A DNA stretch of 64,000 nt, from the NCBI RefSeq assembly GCF_900187295.1, contig NZ_LT906473.1, forward strand, positions 62,001-126,000, given 5' to 3'. The notes below the pieces were generated by a model. It was not told where the DNA came from, made no database searches, and saw nothing but the letters and a program-made list of their open reading frames with translations. Positions 35,794 through 44,609 of the stretch are shown in pieces. Source of the DNA: Corynebacterium cystitidis (GTDB taxonomy: Bacteria > Actinomycetota > Actinomycetes > Mycobacteriales > Mycobacteriaceae). The translations under genes were made by a program, and so were the position numbers. Every line of letters begins with the position of its first letter. The first letter of the stretch is position 1.

Positions 35794-36259
35794 CATATCC
35801 GCTCAGGCTAACCGTCTTGCATGTCGGCTCACTTTCACTCGAATTTGTCCGGCTGCCTAACCAATTCCCTTGCTCCGGTCCACATTGTCCAAGCGTGCAG
35901 CTATCCACCGAAGCACCCTGCGGGCCGTTCCGCATGAAACCGCCTTTTAGCCCCCATTCCTTCCTCAAAAATAAAGCACAGCAGGAAATCGTGGGCCACA
36001 TGGCGTATCCGAAATTGTGGCAACCCGGGTCATGCTAAGCGGCTCGACGAGGGGCAGACCTGAGGTGCTGGCCCTTATTCCTTCTCCCGGACATAACACT
36101 CCTGCACTAAACGTGCACGAAACGACACTGACTAGCCGAAAAGCTTCGCGCCCATCTGCTCGTCGTAAAGCGCGGCAATTGATTTCCAATCGGACCCCAA
36201 ACGGGGTCAACCCAACACGCTCGTATCAACCGAAAGTTGCCCCCAGGCTGCAGAAAAAC
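35794..36259. other. Intergenic region between defence island and iron-type operon
   Basis: About 465 bases with no convincing gene on either strand and no tRNA. It probably holds the island boundary and the promoter of the ABC operon. Confidence 0.45.
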
Positions 36260-36278
36260 TAAGGTAAGGCTACCCTAA
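36260..36278 (+). promoter_or_regulatory. DtxR-type iron box
   Basis: TAAGGTAAGGCTACCCTAA matches the 19-bp DtxR operator TWAGGTTAGSCTAACCTWA at 17 of 19 positions by my count, with good dyad symmetry. It lies 31 bases before the operon's first start codon, so iron-loaded DtxR would block transcription. Confidence 0.85.
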
Positions 36279-36309
36279 ATATTTGTCGCAAACTAGAAGG
36301 AGATTTCTG

Positions 36310-37419
36310 TTGAGGGCACCAAAACAGCTCACCGTAGCCGCACTAACGGCAGTAGCCCTACTCGCCACAAGTTGTGGCACGGAATCGGCATCGAATGATG
36401 AGGCCACAAACACTGATGCAGCCACCAAGATCGTCACTGATCAGCGCGGCGAAGACGTAGCCATTCCCACAGACGTGGAACGGATCGCGTCAGCGGTCAT
36501 TCCAGCACCGACATTGATCGCAGCCCTGGACGGTTCCTGGGATCGGATTGCAGGGATCAACCAAGTCCTGATGAATTCCAATAAGCAGGGCATTGCAGCA
36601 AAGATTTTCCCGGAGTCACTTGAAACTCCGATCGTGTCCGATCAAAGCTTCACCCCAAATATGGAGACGTTGCTTGGCCTAGAACCGGACGTGTTCATCC
36701 AATGGGGTGACCGCTCCGATGACATCATCCAGCCGGTGGAAGCCGCTGGGATTGCCACCGTCGGTTTGGAGTACGGCACTCAAGAAGATCTGGAGACCTG
36801 GGTAGAGATTTTTGGCCAAGTGATTGGCAAGGAAGAACGCGCCCAAGAATTCCTTGACTACATGGAGGAAGAGAAAGAGGCAGTCACCAGCGGTGTGGCA
36901 GCTCTGAACGCCGACAAGGTGCGCGGCATCGAACTGAATTACGGCAGTGAGTCGATGACTGTTCGTACCCAGAAAGACTATGCGCATGACGTTTTTGAGG
37001 CAGTAGGCATTGAAAACATGGGGGCGCAAGCACCAACCTCGGATGGTGTGGTCAGCCCGGAACAGTTGTTGGCCTGGGACCCAGAAATCATTTTCCTCTC
37101 ATCTTTCAGTGACACCACTCCGGATGACATCTACAATGATCCCCGTTTTGCCGATATCACTGCGGTCAAAGACAAGCGTGTGTACCGCACCCCGGTGGGC
37201 ATGTTCCGCTGGCAGGTTCCGTGTGAGGAGGCACCCCTGTACTGGCACTGGGTAGCGGCGTTAACCTATCCGGGGGAGTACAAAGTTGATCTTCCTGAAT
37301 TGATGAAGGAAAAGATTCAGTGGATGTACAACTATGAGCTCGAAGATGAGGACTATGACCTCATCCTGCGCACGGATATTAACAATGTGAGTGCGAATTA
37401 TGACTACGTCACACAGTAA
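36310..37419 (+). CDS. FecB/BtuF-type substrate-binding lipoprotein, copy 1
   Basis: 369 residues from TTG 36310 (AAGGAGA 6 bases upstream). Lipobox LLATSC (C22). Class III binding-protein fold: KIVTDQRGEDVAIP, VERIASAVIPAPTLIAAL, PDVFIQWGD, LEYGTQEDLETW, DPEIIFLSSF. It delivers a metallophore or related ligand to the permease encoded next. First gene behind the DtxR box; its 3' end overlaps the permease start by about 20 bases. Closely related to the second lipoprotein (40683-41783) throughout, including the unusual end RTDINN-x-SANYD. Confidence 0.9.
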   Translation: MRAPKQLTVAALTAVALLATSCGTESASNDEATNTDAATKIVTDQRGEDVAIPTDVERIASAVIPAPTLIAALDGSWDRIAGINQVLMNSNKQGIAAKIFPESLETPIVSDQSFTPNMETLLGLEPDVFIQWGDRSDDIIQPVEAAGIATVGLEYGTQEDLETWVEIFGQVIGKEERAQEFLDYMEEEKEAVTSGVAALNADKVRGIELNYGSESMTVRTQKDYAHDVFEAVGIENMGAQAPTSDGVVSPEQLLAWDPEIIFLSSFSDTTPDDIYNDPRFADITAVKDKRVYRTPVGMFRWQVPCEEAPLYWHWVAALTYPGEYKVDLPELMKEKIQWMYNYELEDEDYDLILRTDINNVSANYDYVTQ

Positions 37420-38578
37420 AAACTCCCCTAGCAGTGTGGAGGAAGGCTCTACGCTAGTCCCAGACACAGCAACCGAAAAATCTGTAGGCGACGGCGCGTC
37501 GCATTCTGGCACTGAGGCCGCGCGCAGAGATATTTCGGCGTCAAACCGTCGCGGCGGTCTCGTTCTGGCAATCACCGCTATCTTGCTTGTGGTGTTTGCG
37601 ATTATTGCGATGGGTATCGGCCAACTTGGCATTTCACCCGTTGAAGTGCTCACCATTATTTACAAAGAACTCGGCGCGAAGCTGGGCCTCGCCACTGCCC
37701 ATATCGAGGCAGATCAGGCGGAGATCGTGGCGATCACGCAAATCCGCGCGCCCCGGATTCTGTTAAGTATTCTGTTGGGCGGTGCTCTTGCAACTTCTGG
37801 TGCGGTGCTGCAGGCACTGTTCCGTAACCCGTTGGTGTCTCCCGATATTGTCGGTGTGTCTTCGGGCGCTTCTTTCGGTGGTGTTCTGGCAATTTTGCTG
37901 GGTTCCTCCAGCCTGCTGTTGATGGGAAGCTCTTTCCTTTTCGGGCTGACTGCTGTGCTGATCGTGATGCTGATTGGCCGGATCCGAACCAACTCACCCA
38001 CGCTGACCATTGTGCTAGCCGGTGTGGTTGTGGCGGCGTTTTTCTCGGCCATGGTCTCGCTGATCACTTATGTAGCTGACCCGTACGAGAAGCTGCCATC
38101 GATTAATTTTTGGCTGATGGGTTCTTTCGCTTCCGCTACATGGTCAAAGTTGGCTGTTGCAGTCATCCCGATCGTGGTGGGTGTGATCGTCGTTCACGCG
38201 CTGCGCTGGCGGATTAACGTTTTGAGCCTTGGCGACGAAGATGCCCGCGCTTTGGGGCTGAATCCGTCGACAATGCGCTGGATATTGATCTTAACTGTTG
38301 CCCTGCTCACCGCCGCGTCTGTTTCAGCTGCTGGCGAAGTTGGGTGGGTTGGGTTGGTGATTCCCCACCTCGTTCGCATCCTGGTTGGTCATGATAACCG
38401 GGTTGTGCTTCCTGGATCGTTCCTTGTCGGTGGGCTCTACCTGTTGTTGATTGACACGATTGCGCGCACCGCCACCACTGTGGAGATCCCGATTGGCATT
38501 CTCACCGCATCAATTGGTGCGCCAGTGTTTATCTTCCTGCTGATTCAGCGTTCCAGAAAGGGGCAGTCCTTTGCTTAA
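37400..38578 (+). CDS. FecCD-type ABC permease
   Basis: 392 residues from ATG 37400. A hydrophilic N-terminal tail of about 45 residues precedes nine to ten helices with FecCD landmarks: RAPRILLSILLGGALATSGAVLQALFRNPLVSPDIVGVSSGASFG, GEVGWVGLVIPHLVRILVGHD and IPIGILTASIGAPVFIFLL (positions from about 37740 to 38550). It forms the homodimeric pore for the neighbouring binding protein(s). Only one permease and one ATPase gene serve two lipoproteins here. Confidence 0.93.
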   Translation: MTTSHSKNSPSSVEEGSTLVPDTATEKSVGDGASHSGTEAARRDISASNRRGGLVLAITAILLVVFAIIAMGIGQLGISPVEVLTIIYKELGAKLGLATAHIEADQAEIVAITQIRAPRILLSILLGGALATSGAVLQALFRNPLVSPDIVGVSSGASFGGVLAILLGSSSLLLMGSSFLFGLTAVLIVMLIGRIRTNSPTLTIVLAGVVVAAFFSAMVSLITYVADPYEKLPSINFWLMGSFASATWSKLAVAVIPIVVGVIVVHALRWRINVLSLGDEDARALGLNPSTMRWILILTVALLTAASVSAAGEVGWVGLVIPHLVRILVGHDNRVVLPGSFLVGGLYLLLIDTIARTATTVEIPIGILTASIGAPVFIFLLIQRSRKGQSFA

Positions 38579-39335
38579 GGTTAAAGGTCTCGGGCACGCC
38601 TACACTGATGATGACTATCTTTTCCGGGATGTGAATTTCACCTTGGAAGAGGGGGAATGTCTGGCGGTCTTAGGCCCCAATGCCCGGGGTAAGACCACAA
38701 TGTTGACGTGTATTTCCGGGGTGCGTACGCCCCGGGAGGGTGAGGTTTCTTCTGATGGCCCGATTGGGTTTGTGCCCCAGTCTCATGCCGCGGCCCACCA
38801 GTTCACGGTCCATGAGATGGTGTTGATGGGCCGGGCGCGGAATCTCCGCCCGTGGTCCACGCCGTCGAAAGCAGATGTTAATGCCGCCTGGGATGCCCTT
38901 GAGCGTGTTGGCATTGAGAATTTCGGTGCCCGCACGTATGCAAATCTTTCGGGTGGTCAGCGTCAGCTGGTGTTGATCGCGAGGGCGTTGGTGGCTGAGC
39001 CGACCACGCTGATTTTGGATGAGCCAACGTCAGCGTTGGATTTGAATAATCAGCGTCGCGTGTTGTCGATCATCCAGGATTTGTGCGCAGAAGGGATGTC
39101 GTGTTTGTACACCACGCATGACCCCACCCATGCCTTTGTTACCTCGCGTAACACGATGGTGATGGATGCAGAAATTCTCTTGGGTGAAACAGCGAGCGTG
39201 CTTCTCGACGACACCCTATCCGAGCTTTACAAAACCCCGGTTCAGGTAAAAGAAGTGGAATTCAGCAAGGGCACACAAGCTGTGGTGCTGCCTGATTTCT
39301 CTGTTGCTATTGATGTCAGAGGAGGGCATTCATGA
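38571..39335 (+). CDS. FecE-type ABC ATPase
   Basis: 254 residues from TTG 38571, overlapping the permease end by 8 bases. Walker A GPNARGKTT, Q-loop FVPQSH, signature LSGGQRQLVLIARAL, Walker B TLILDEPTSALD and the switch His in YTTHDPTHAF. Ala occupies the Walker A place that is usually Gly (GPNGxGKTT). Energises uptake. Its end overlaps the next start by 4 bases. Confidence 0.94.
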   Translation: MLKVKGLGHAYTDDDYLFRDVNFTLEEGECLAVLGPNARGKTTMLTCISGVRTPREGEVSSDGPIGFVPQSHAAAHQFTVHEMVLMGRARNLRPWSTPSKADVNAAWDALERVGIENFGARTYANLSGGQRQLVLIARALVAEPTTLILDEPTSALDLNNQRRVLSIIQDLCAEGMSCLYTTHDPTHAFVTSRNTMVMDAEILLGETASVLLDDTLSELYKTPVQVKEVEFSKGTQAVVLPDFSVAIDVRGGHS

Positions 39336-39973
39336 GCAAGGCTGTAGCACTGATTGGTAATGCTCCGGCGCGGCCGCTTTTCGACGATGTGACAGCTGTG
39401 GATGTTTATGATCTGCCACAGACTGATCTGGCCGGTTTTTCGGGTGTGTACGTGTCACAGTTTGTTGATCAACGCGCCCTCGCCACGCAACACGATCAGT
39501 TAAGTGAGTTTGTGCGCGCAGGTGGGAGGATGCTTTTCTGCGGACATCCTGTGCTTGATGTTGTAGAGAGCATTCCGAAGTATCGCAAGATGTCTTTCAG
39601 GAATGTGGCTGATATCGAGCTCAGCACGGTTAACCCCCATCCGATGTGGGAGGGTGTAGATAGTAAAGACGCCTTCTACCGCACCGGTGTGCCTGGTCAA
39701 CACAGTTTTGAGCAGTTGCGCAAGATTGGTGTCGCCGGTTTTTATTCACGTGCCTACTTAGTTGATCTGCCGGATCAGGCCACCACGATTACTGGCATTG
39801 GCCCGTACCAGTTGCCGGTGGATGTTTCGTATTCCTTAGGCAGCGGTGAAGTCATTGTGCACAATGGCCTGGACCTGGTGATTTTCAACGAACCTGGCAC
39901 CACCATTGCGGGATGGCCACGACGGATCTTTGACTACCTCGCAGGAGTAGAACCAGGAGGAAACCATGGCTAA
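39332..39973 (+). CDS. Amidotransferase-fold-like protein, N-half paralog (split form)
   Basis: 213 residues. Alternating strands and helices with FVRAGGRMLFCGHP, a pattern seen in ThuA/class I glutamine-amidotransferase-like proteins (inferred), followed by NPHPMWEGVD, FYRTGVPGQHSF, GVAGFYSRAYLVDLP and LPVDVSYSLGSGEVIVHNG. The fused protein at 41788 repeats these as EPHPIWEGVE, LLRTGVPGHHCF and GVAGFYAHAYLADLP. No signal peptide, so it is cytoplasmic. It overlaps both neighbours (4 and 8 bases), so synthesis is coupled to the ATPase and to the next protein. No established function known to me. Confidence 0.72.
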   Translation: MSKAVALIGNAPARPLFDDVTAVDVYDLPQTDLAGFSGVYVSQFVDQRALATQHDQLSEFVRAGGRMLFCGHPVLDVVESIPKYRKMSFRNVADIELSTVNPHPMWEGVDSKDAFYRTGVPGQHSFEQLRKIGVAGFYSRAYLVDLPDQATTITGIGPYQLPVDVSYSLGSGEVIVHNGLDLVIFNEPGTTIAGWPRRIFDYLAGVEPGGNHG

Positions 39974-40649
39974 ACGCACTATTGCTTTCGTTCACACGGG
40001 ATCTAACTATCATCTGACTACGCTGGCTGATCCTGCTTTGCAGGCCTATGACGTCACAGATGTCTATCTTCCTGAATATGCTGACAATGGTGGTGACTTC
40101 AGCGAGTTTGACAGTATCTATATTGCTTCGCGTAACCATCCGACGGTGATGGCGGAGCGAGGCGCGCTGCTTGCTGCCGCCTTGGATAGACCGGACACGA
40201 AAGTGTTTGTTGATGGTGTGGCCGAGATTAATGCTTGGTTGCCCGGCGTCCACGATGAGCCGCGCGGTTGTAATTTCTGGGGCTGGCGCCTTGGTGAGGA
40301 TGTGGGTATCCGCAACTGCAATGAGGACCATCCGATGTGGCGCAACTATCTTTCAAACAAGGCGATGCACTGGCATTATCACGGTGTTCTCACCCCTCCT
40401 GCCGGTGCGGTTCCGCTGTTGAAGTTGGTGGAGCTGGATGAGCCGACCGGCCCCGGTGTGGATCCTTGGGGTACGTCCTATCTGGCGATTCCTGGCCACG
40501 ACAATGTGCTGGCGTTCTACGACAATTCCACTTACGCGGCCGAAGTCATTGTGACTACGTTAGATGCCTCTTTCCATCATGGGCTCGGTTTTATGCCTGG
40601 GGCCACACAGTTAATGCTGCGCATGCTTGCGTGGCTGAACGATTCCTAA
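39966..40649 (+). CDS. Amidotransferase-fold-like protein, C-half paralog (split form)
   Basis: 227 residues. Begins with a Rossmann-like strand TIAFVHTGSNYHL; contains FDSIYIASRNHP, KVFVDGVAEINAWLPG, a His-rich HWHYHGVLTPP, PWGTSYLAIPGH and the end DASFHHGLGFMPGATQLMLRMLAWL. The HWHYHG and HHGxGFMPG motifs are the best conserved with the fused paralog and look like a metal or active site. Probably partners with the preceding protein, since the two halves are fused at 41788-43191. Cytoplasmic. Could release or modify the imported ligand; this is inference. Confidence 0.72.
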   Translation: MAKRTIAFVHTGSNYHLTTLADPALQAYDVTDVYLPEYADNGGDFSEFDSIYIASRNHPTVMAERGALLAAALDRPDTKVFVDGVAEINAWLPGVHDEPRGCNFWGWRLGEDVGIRNCNEDHPMWRNYLSNKAMHWHYHGVLTPPAGAVPLLKLVELDEPTGPGVDPWGTSYLAIPGHDNVLAFYDNSTYAAEVIVTTLDASFHHGLGFMPGATQLMLRMLAWLNDS

Positions 40650-40682
40650 AGCTTCACAGCTTTTGATCACTAAAGGAGAATA

Positions 40683-41783
40683 ATGAAACTCAACAAGCTG
40701 ATTGCAAGCGTTGTTGGTTCTGCTTTGCTGCTTACCGGTTGTTCCAACGAGAGTTCAACCACTACTGAGACCACCCAGGCTAAGGGGACGATCACTGTCA
40801 CCGATCAGCGAGGTGAAGAGATCACTATTGAAACCCCGGTGGAGCGTATCGCCTCGGCCGTTATTCCAGCTCCGACGATCATTGCCGCCGTCGATGGTTC
40901 CTGGGACCGCATTGTGGGGATCAATGAATCGCTTTTAAAGGCGAATCAGGAGGGAATCATCTCGCAGATCTTCCCCGCTTCAGTTTCCACCCCGGTGGTG
41001 TCAGACCGGCAGTTCACACCGAATATGGAAACGATTCTGTCGCAGGATCCAGATGTGTTCATTCAGTGGGGTGACCGCTCTGAAGACATCATTGCGCCGT
41101 TGGATAACGCTGGTATCCCCACCCTGGGTTTGGAGTACGGCACCCAGGAAGATCTGGAGACGTGGATTACGCTGTTCGGTGAAGTTCTGGGCAAGGAGGA
41201 CCGCAGTGAGCGCCTGATTTCCTGGATGCATGAGGAGCAGGAGGCGGTTTCTGAACAGGTTGAAAGTTTAGGTAAGCCCAAGGTGCGCGGCTTGCAGATG
41301 AGCTATTCCGACGAGGCCATCAAAGTTGATACCGAGAAGCACTATGCGCAGCACGTGTTTGGCCTTGCCGGGGTAGAAAACATGGCCAGCTCAGCTGTTT
41401 CTCAAGATGGTGTTGTGTCTGCGGAGCAGATCTTGGACTGGGATCCGGAAATTATCTTCCTGTCTGCTTTCGATGAGGCTGTCCCGGATGATCTTTATAA
41501 TGATCCGCGTTTGTCCGAGGTCACCGCGGTGAAAGAACGCCGCGTCTACCGCGCCCCGCTTGGTGTGTACCGTTGGCAGGTTCCCTCGGCCGAGTCCCCG
41601 CTGTACTGGAACTATGTGGCCGCGTTGGCCTATCCAGGTGAGTATGAGGTGGATTTGCCAAAGATGATGCGTGAAAATATCTCCTGGATTTTCAACTATG
41701 ACTTGAGCGAGGAAGATATTGAGTTGATTTTGCGCACCGATATCAACAATGGCAGCGCGAACTACGATCTGGTAGCGCAGTAA
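40683..41783 (+). CDS. FecB/BtuF-type substrate-binding lipoprotein, copy 2
   Basis: 366 residues, ATG 40683 with AAAGGAG upstream. Lipobox LLTGC (C20). Shares with copy 1 TVTDQRGEEITIETPVERI, VIPAPTIIAAVDGSWDRI, FTPNMETIL, IQWGDRSEDII, LEYGTQEDLETW and the end RTDINNGSANYD. The two were evidently produced by duplication and have diverged mainly in surface regions, so they may bind different forms of one ligand. No permease follows; it must use the pore at 37400. Confidence 0.9.
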   Translation: MKLNKLIASVVGSALLLTGCSNESSTTTETTQAKGTITVTDQRGEEITIETPVERIASAVIPAPTIIAAVDGSWDRIVGINESLLKANQEGIISQIFPASVSTPVVSDRQFTPNMETILSQDPDVFIQWGDRSEDIIAPLDNAGIPTLGLEYGTQEDLETWITLFGEVLGKEDRSERLISWMHEEQEAVSEQVESLGKPKVRGLQMSYSDEAIKVDTEKHYAQHVFGLAGVENMASSAVSQDGVVSAEQILDWDPEIIFLSAFDEAVPDDLYNDPRLSEVTAVKERRVYRAPLGVYRWQVPSAESPLYWNYVAALAYPGEYEVDLPKMMRENISWIFNYDLSEEDIELILRTDINNGSANYDLVAQ

Positions 41784-41787
41784 TCCG

Positions 41788-43191
41788 ATGGTAGTAAGAG
41801 AAGTTGTCAACCGGCCAGTCAACGCCGACAACACCAAAGGCGGCAGCAACACCAGTGCCCCGATCAATGTGTATGATCTCGCAGCAACTGATTTGAGCAA
41901 TGTTGCAGGGCTGATTATCAGCGGGGGCTGCGACCAAATTGAACTAAAGCGCAACGCAGAAAAGCTCACCTCCTGGGTCAACAATGGTGGGCGCCTGCTG
42001 GTTAATGGGCATCCGCGCCAGGTGTTCGTCGATAAGCTCCCGCAAATCCGTGCCTTGCAGTTCAAAGGTGTCAAGGATGTGTGGCTCAGCGCGGTCGAGC
42101 CCCACCCAATCTGGGAGGGCGTCGAGCGTAAGGATGTGTTGTTGCGCACCGGTGTGCCGGGGCATCATTGCTTCGAGGAGCTGCAACGTATCGGCGTGGC
42201 GGGGTTTTATGCCCACGCCTATTTGGCTGATCTGCCCGAGAACGCCTCTGTGATTACTGGTATTGGTGAGCACAGAATGCCGGTTGATGTCTCTTATCGC
42301 CTCGGTGCAGGCGAGGTGATTGTCCACGCTGGTAATGACTTGGGCTCTTTTCAGTATGAGGATAAGTCCACCCATGATTTACGCGCGCAGATCAATACCT
42401 ACTTGGCCGGGGGCACTACAAGCAGCACCAATATGGTGCTCGCCGATGAGCATGCGCTTGCCGACGACGCCCCCACCGCCTCAGGTGTGCGCACAAGTAC
42501 AGGCCGCATCGCTTTTATACACACCGGTTCCTATTTTCATCTGGCCACCGCGCACGACCCTGTCGTGCAGGCGCGCGAAGTTCAGCCAGTGTATTGGCCG
42601 GCATATGAGGGAGACTTCAGTGAGTTTGATGCGGTGTATGTAGCAGCGCGCTGCCACCCCGGGGTGATTGCGGAGAAGCATCCGCAGATTGTGAACTATC
42701 TCCAGAAGCCGGGGCGCAAAGTGTTCATTGATGGCATCGCACACGTCAATGAATGGCTACCAGGGACCACGGAGATCCCACGTGGCACAAACTTTTGGTC
42801 ATGGCGCACTGGTGAGGACGTAGGTCGGCGCAGTGTGAACCAGGATCATCCGCTGTGGCGTGATTACCTCTCGCAGCGTTCCGTGCACTGGCACTACCAC
42901 GGCGTACTTGCACCCCCAGAGGGTGCTACTGCGCTAGTGGTGTTGGTGCCGGTGGATACTGATCCGGCCAGTGAGCTTGGTATAGACCCATGGGGTACCG
43001 GCTATCTCGCTGTTGACGGTCATCCTAATGTTTTGCTGTATCACGATGCCGCTACCTTTGCCGCGGAATTGGTTGTTACCACGATGGATGCCTCATACCA
43101 CCACGGTGCAGGCTTTATGCCGGGTGCGACACAGCTGCTGTACCGGATGCTGGCGTGGCTCGACTCTAGTGCTGTAGGTGCTCAGCGGTAG
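41788..43191 (+). CDS. Fused two-domain amidotransferase-fold-like protein
   Basis: 467 residues from ATG 41788, 4 bases after the lipoprotein stop; no good ribosome site, so translation may be coupled. Residues 1-205 match the protein of 39332-39973; after a 35-residue linker (SSTNMVLADEHALADDAP) residues 245-460 match that of 39966-40649, including HWHYHG, PWGTGYLAVDGH and HHGAGFMPGATQLLYRMLAWL. The first ~25 residues are less well conserved than in the split form. The fusion shows that the two split proteins work together. No family name known to me. Confidence 0.75.
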   Translation: MVVREVVNRPVNADNTKGGSNTSAPINVYDLAATDLSNVAGLIISGGCDQIELKRNAEKLTSWVNNGGRLLVNGHPRQVFVDKLPQIRALQFKGVKDVWLSAVEPHPIWEGVERKDVLLRTGVPGHHCFEELQRIGVAGFYAHAYLADLPENASVITGIGEHRMPVDVSYRLGAGEVIVHAGNDLGSFQYEDKSTHDLRAQINTYLAGGTTSSTNMVLADEHALADDAPTASGVRTSTGRIAFIHTGSYFHLATAHDPVVQAREVQPVYWPAYEGDFSEFDAVYVAARCHPGVIAEKHPQIVNYLQKPGRKVFIDGIAHVNEWLPGTTEIPRGTNFWSWRTGEDVGRRSVNQDHPLWRDYLSQRSVHWHYHGVLAPPEGATALVVLVPVDTDPASELGIDPWGTGYLAVDGHPNVLLYHDAATFAAELVVTTMDASYHHGAGFMPGATQLLYRMLAWLDSSAVGAQR

Positions 43192-43192
43192 G

Positions 43193-43966
43193 TTAGCGCG
43201 TGACGTGCTCTTCACCATCAGTGTCGATGCGCTCCTTCGCCACATCTTCAGTGACGGTGGTGGTGTCACGCACGACCTCTTTGCGTAAAGTAACGCGCTC
43301 AACCGGAACAAGGTCCTTTTCCACCCGCACACGCTCTTCGAACAGCACCAGTGAGGCGGCACCGTCATCGAGTTGGCGGCGGGCGTCGTCGTCAAGCTCG
43401 GCGCGGTCCACAGCGCTGATGTAACCGGAGCTGTCGGTGATTGGTTCGCGCTCAACGCGGACTTCCTCGCGCCGCACCGTCACTTCGATGTTTTGGGTCT
43501 CCTCAACGATGTACTTACGCAGCACCACGCGCTCGGTGGGGTAGCGCTGCGTGTCAACATGGAGGCGTTCTTCTGAACGGATCAGGGTTGAGCGCTCAGT
43601 TGCGTGACCACGATCCTCCGTCTCACGTGCTGGGCGGTCTGTGGTTTCACCGAGGTTTGTTAAACCGTAGTGGCGGAAGAACGCAACTTTGTCGTCGTCG
43701 GTCAGCGCGGACGGGTCGTCGATATGTGGTGCGTCTTGGATGCGGTCCTTGGTGAACGGGACGGTGAGATCGGTGCCGTCGAGGAAGTGGCCAGCCAACG
43801 GAACAATCGAGCTGTTCATGCCAAATAAACCATGGTTGACTTCGATGAAATCGGGGCGGCCGGATGCGTCGTTGACGAATACGTCGCTGATGGCACCAAG
43901 CTTGTCACCGTTAGCGTCGTAGACGGTGGCGTTGGTCAGTTGCTCGATGGAGGAGGGAGTGCTCAT
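43193..43966 (-). CDS. PRC-barrel / DUF2382 stress-type protein 1
   Basis: 257 residues. N-terminal PRC-barrel (residues 8-85: ATVYDANGDKLGAISDVFVND, RPDFIEVNHGLFG) followed by a DUF2382 domain with repeated units RSEERLHVDTQRYPTERVVLRKY, VTVRREEVRVEREPI and LFEERVRVEKDLVPVERVTLRK. The family is linked to general stress and envelope or desiccation response in bacteria; no catalytic site. One base from the convergent ABC operon end. Start overlaps the upstream gene's stop (44 kb protein) by 4 bases. Confidence 0.88.
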   Translation of the reverse strand: MSTPSSIEQLTNATVYDANGDKLGAISDVFVNDASGRPDFIEVNHGLFGMNSSIVPLAGHFLDGTDLTVPFTKDRIQDAPHIDDPSALTDDDKVAFFRHYGLTNLGETTDRPARETEDRGHATERSTLIRSEERLHVDTQRYPTERVVLRKYIVEETQNIEVTVRREEVRVEREPITDSSGYISAVDRAELDDDARRQLDDGAASLVLFEERVRVEKDLVPVERVTLRKEVVRDTTTVTEDVAKERIDTDGEEHVTR

Positions 43967-44463
43967 AGCAGCCTTTCGGTGGGGTGTACGTGGTCGCTGT
44001 CTTGCTCGTGATCCTCAGCGGCACCAGCTTCGACGCGCTCGCGATCCGCATCAGCGTGGCTGTCGTCTAAAATCGTGCCACCTACGCCACGCTTCTCGCC
44101 AGTGCGGGACTGCGCTGGGCGGGCGTCTTTATAGCGGGTCACGTCCTCGAGGGTGTTCACCTGGTAGTGGCGGTAGAAGCTGTCGCGGTCAGTAGCTGAG
44201 AGGTGGCCGTCCTCGCCAAGCTCAGGTGCGTCTTTAATCCGATCTTTCTCGAAGGCGAGGTGGAGTTCACCGTCGCGGATGGTATGCCCGCGCAGCGGAA
44301 CGATCGAATTATTGCGGCCGAACAGGCCGTGGCTGACATCAACAAAATCCGGCTGACCATCGCGGTCATTAAGAAAAACGTCATTAACGGCGCCTAGCTT
44401 ATCGCCATTGGCATCGAAAGCTGTGGCATCCAGAAGAACATCAATCTCGTGAGTGTTGTCCAT
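43963..44463 (-). CDS. PRC-barrel protein 2 (no DUF2382)
   Basis: 166 residues from ATG 44463 (AAGGAGA 4 bases upstream). Same PRC-barrel as its neighbours (ATAFDANGDKLGAVNDVFLND, QPDFVDVSHGLFG), followed by an acidic low-complexity tail (residues 110-166) in place of DUF2382. Coupled (4-base overlap) to the next gene at 43193-43966. Probably arose by duplication and loss of the second domain. Confidence 0.85.
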   Translation of the reverse strand: MDNTHEIDVLLDATAFDANGDKLGAVNDVFLNDRDGQPDFVDVSHGLFGRNNSIVPLRGHTIRDGELHLAFEKDRIKDAPELGEDGHLSATDRDSFYRHYQVNTLEDVTRYKDARPAQSRTGEKRGVGGTILDDSHADADRERVEAGAAEDHEQDSDHVHPTERLL

Positions 44464-44550
44464 ATTTTCTCCTTCAAAGGCGTGGGGAAACCCAGGGAAA
44501 CCCATTTTAGTGATTTTCGCGACTCTAAGACATGCGTGCTTGGGTAGGGG

Positions 44551-44594
44551 AAAGCCCCCGGGAGGGCTGGTTCTAAGCCAGTGCCGGGGGCGTT
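44551..44594 (-). terminator. Hairpin after PRC gene 3
   Basis: 8-bp stem GCCCCCGG / CCGGGGGC (44554-44561 and 44584-44591) with an inner CTGG/CCAG stem, followed on the minus strand by TTTCCCC. Lies between the 44610 gene end and the 44463 start, so it may separate two transcription units. Confidence 0.6.
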
Positions 44595-44609
44595 TCGGGA
44601 AAGTGGGGC

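Noticed and set aside
22400..36259. Prophage
   Set aside because: No integrase, terminase, capsid or tail genes and no tRNA-type attachment site; IS elements and defence genes explain the region.
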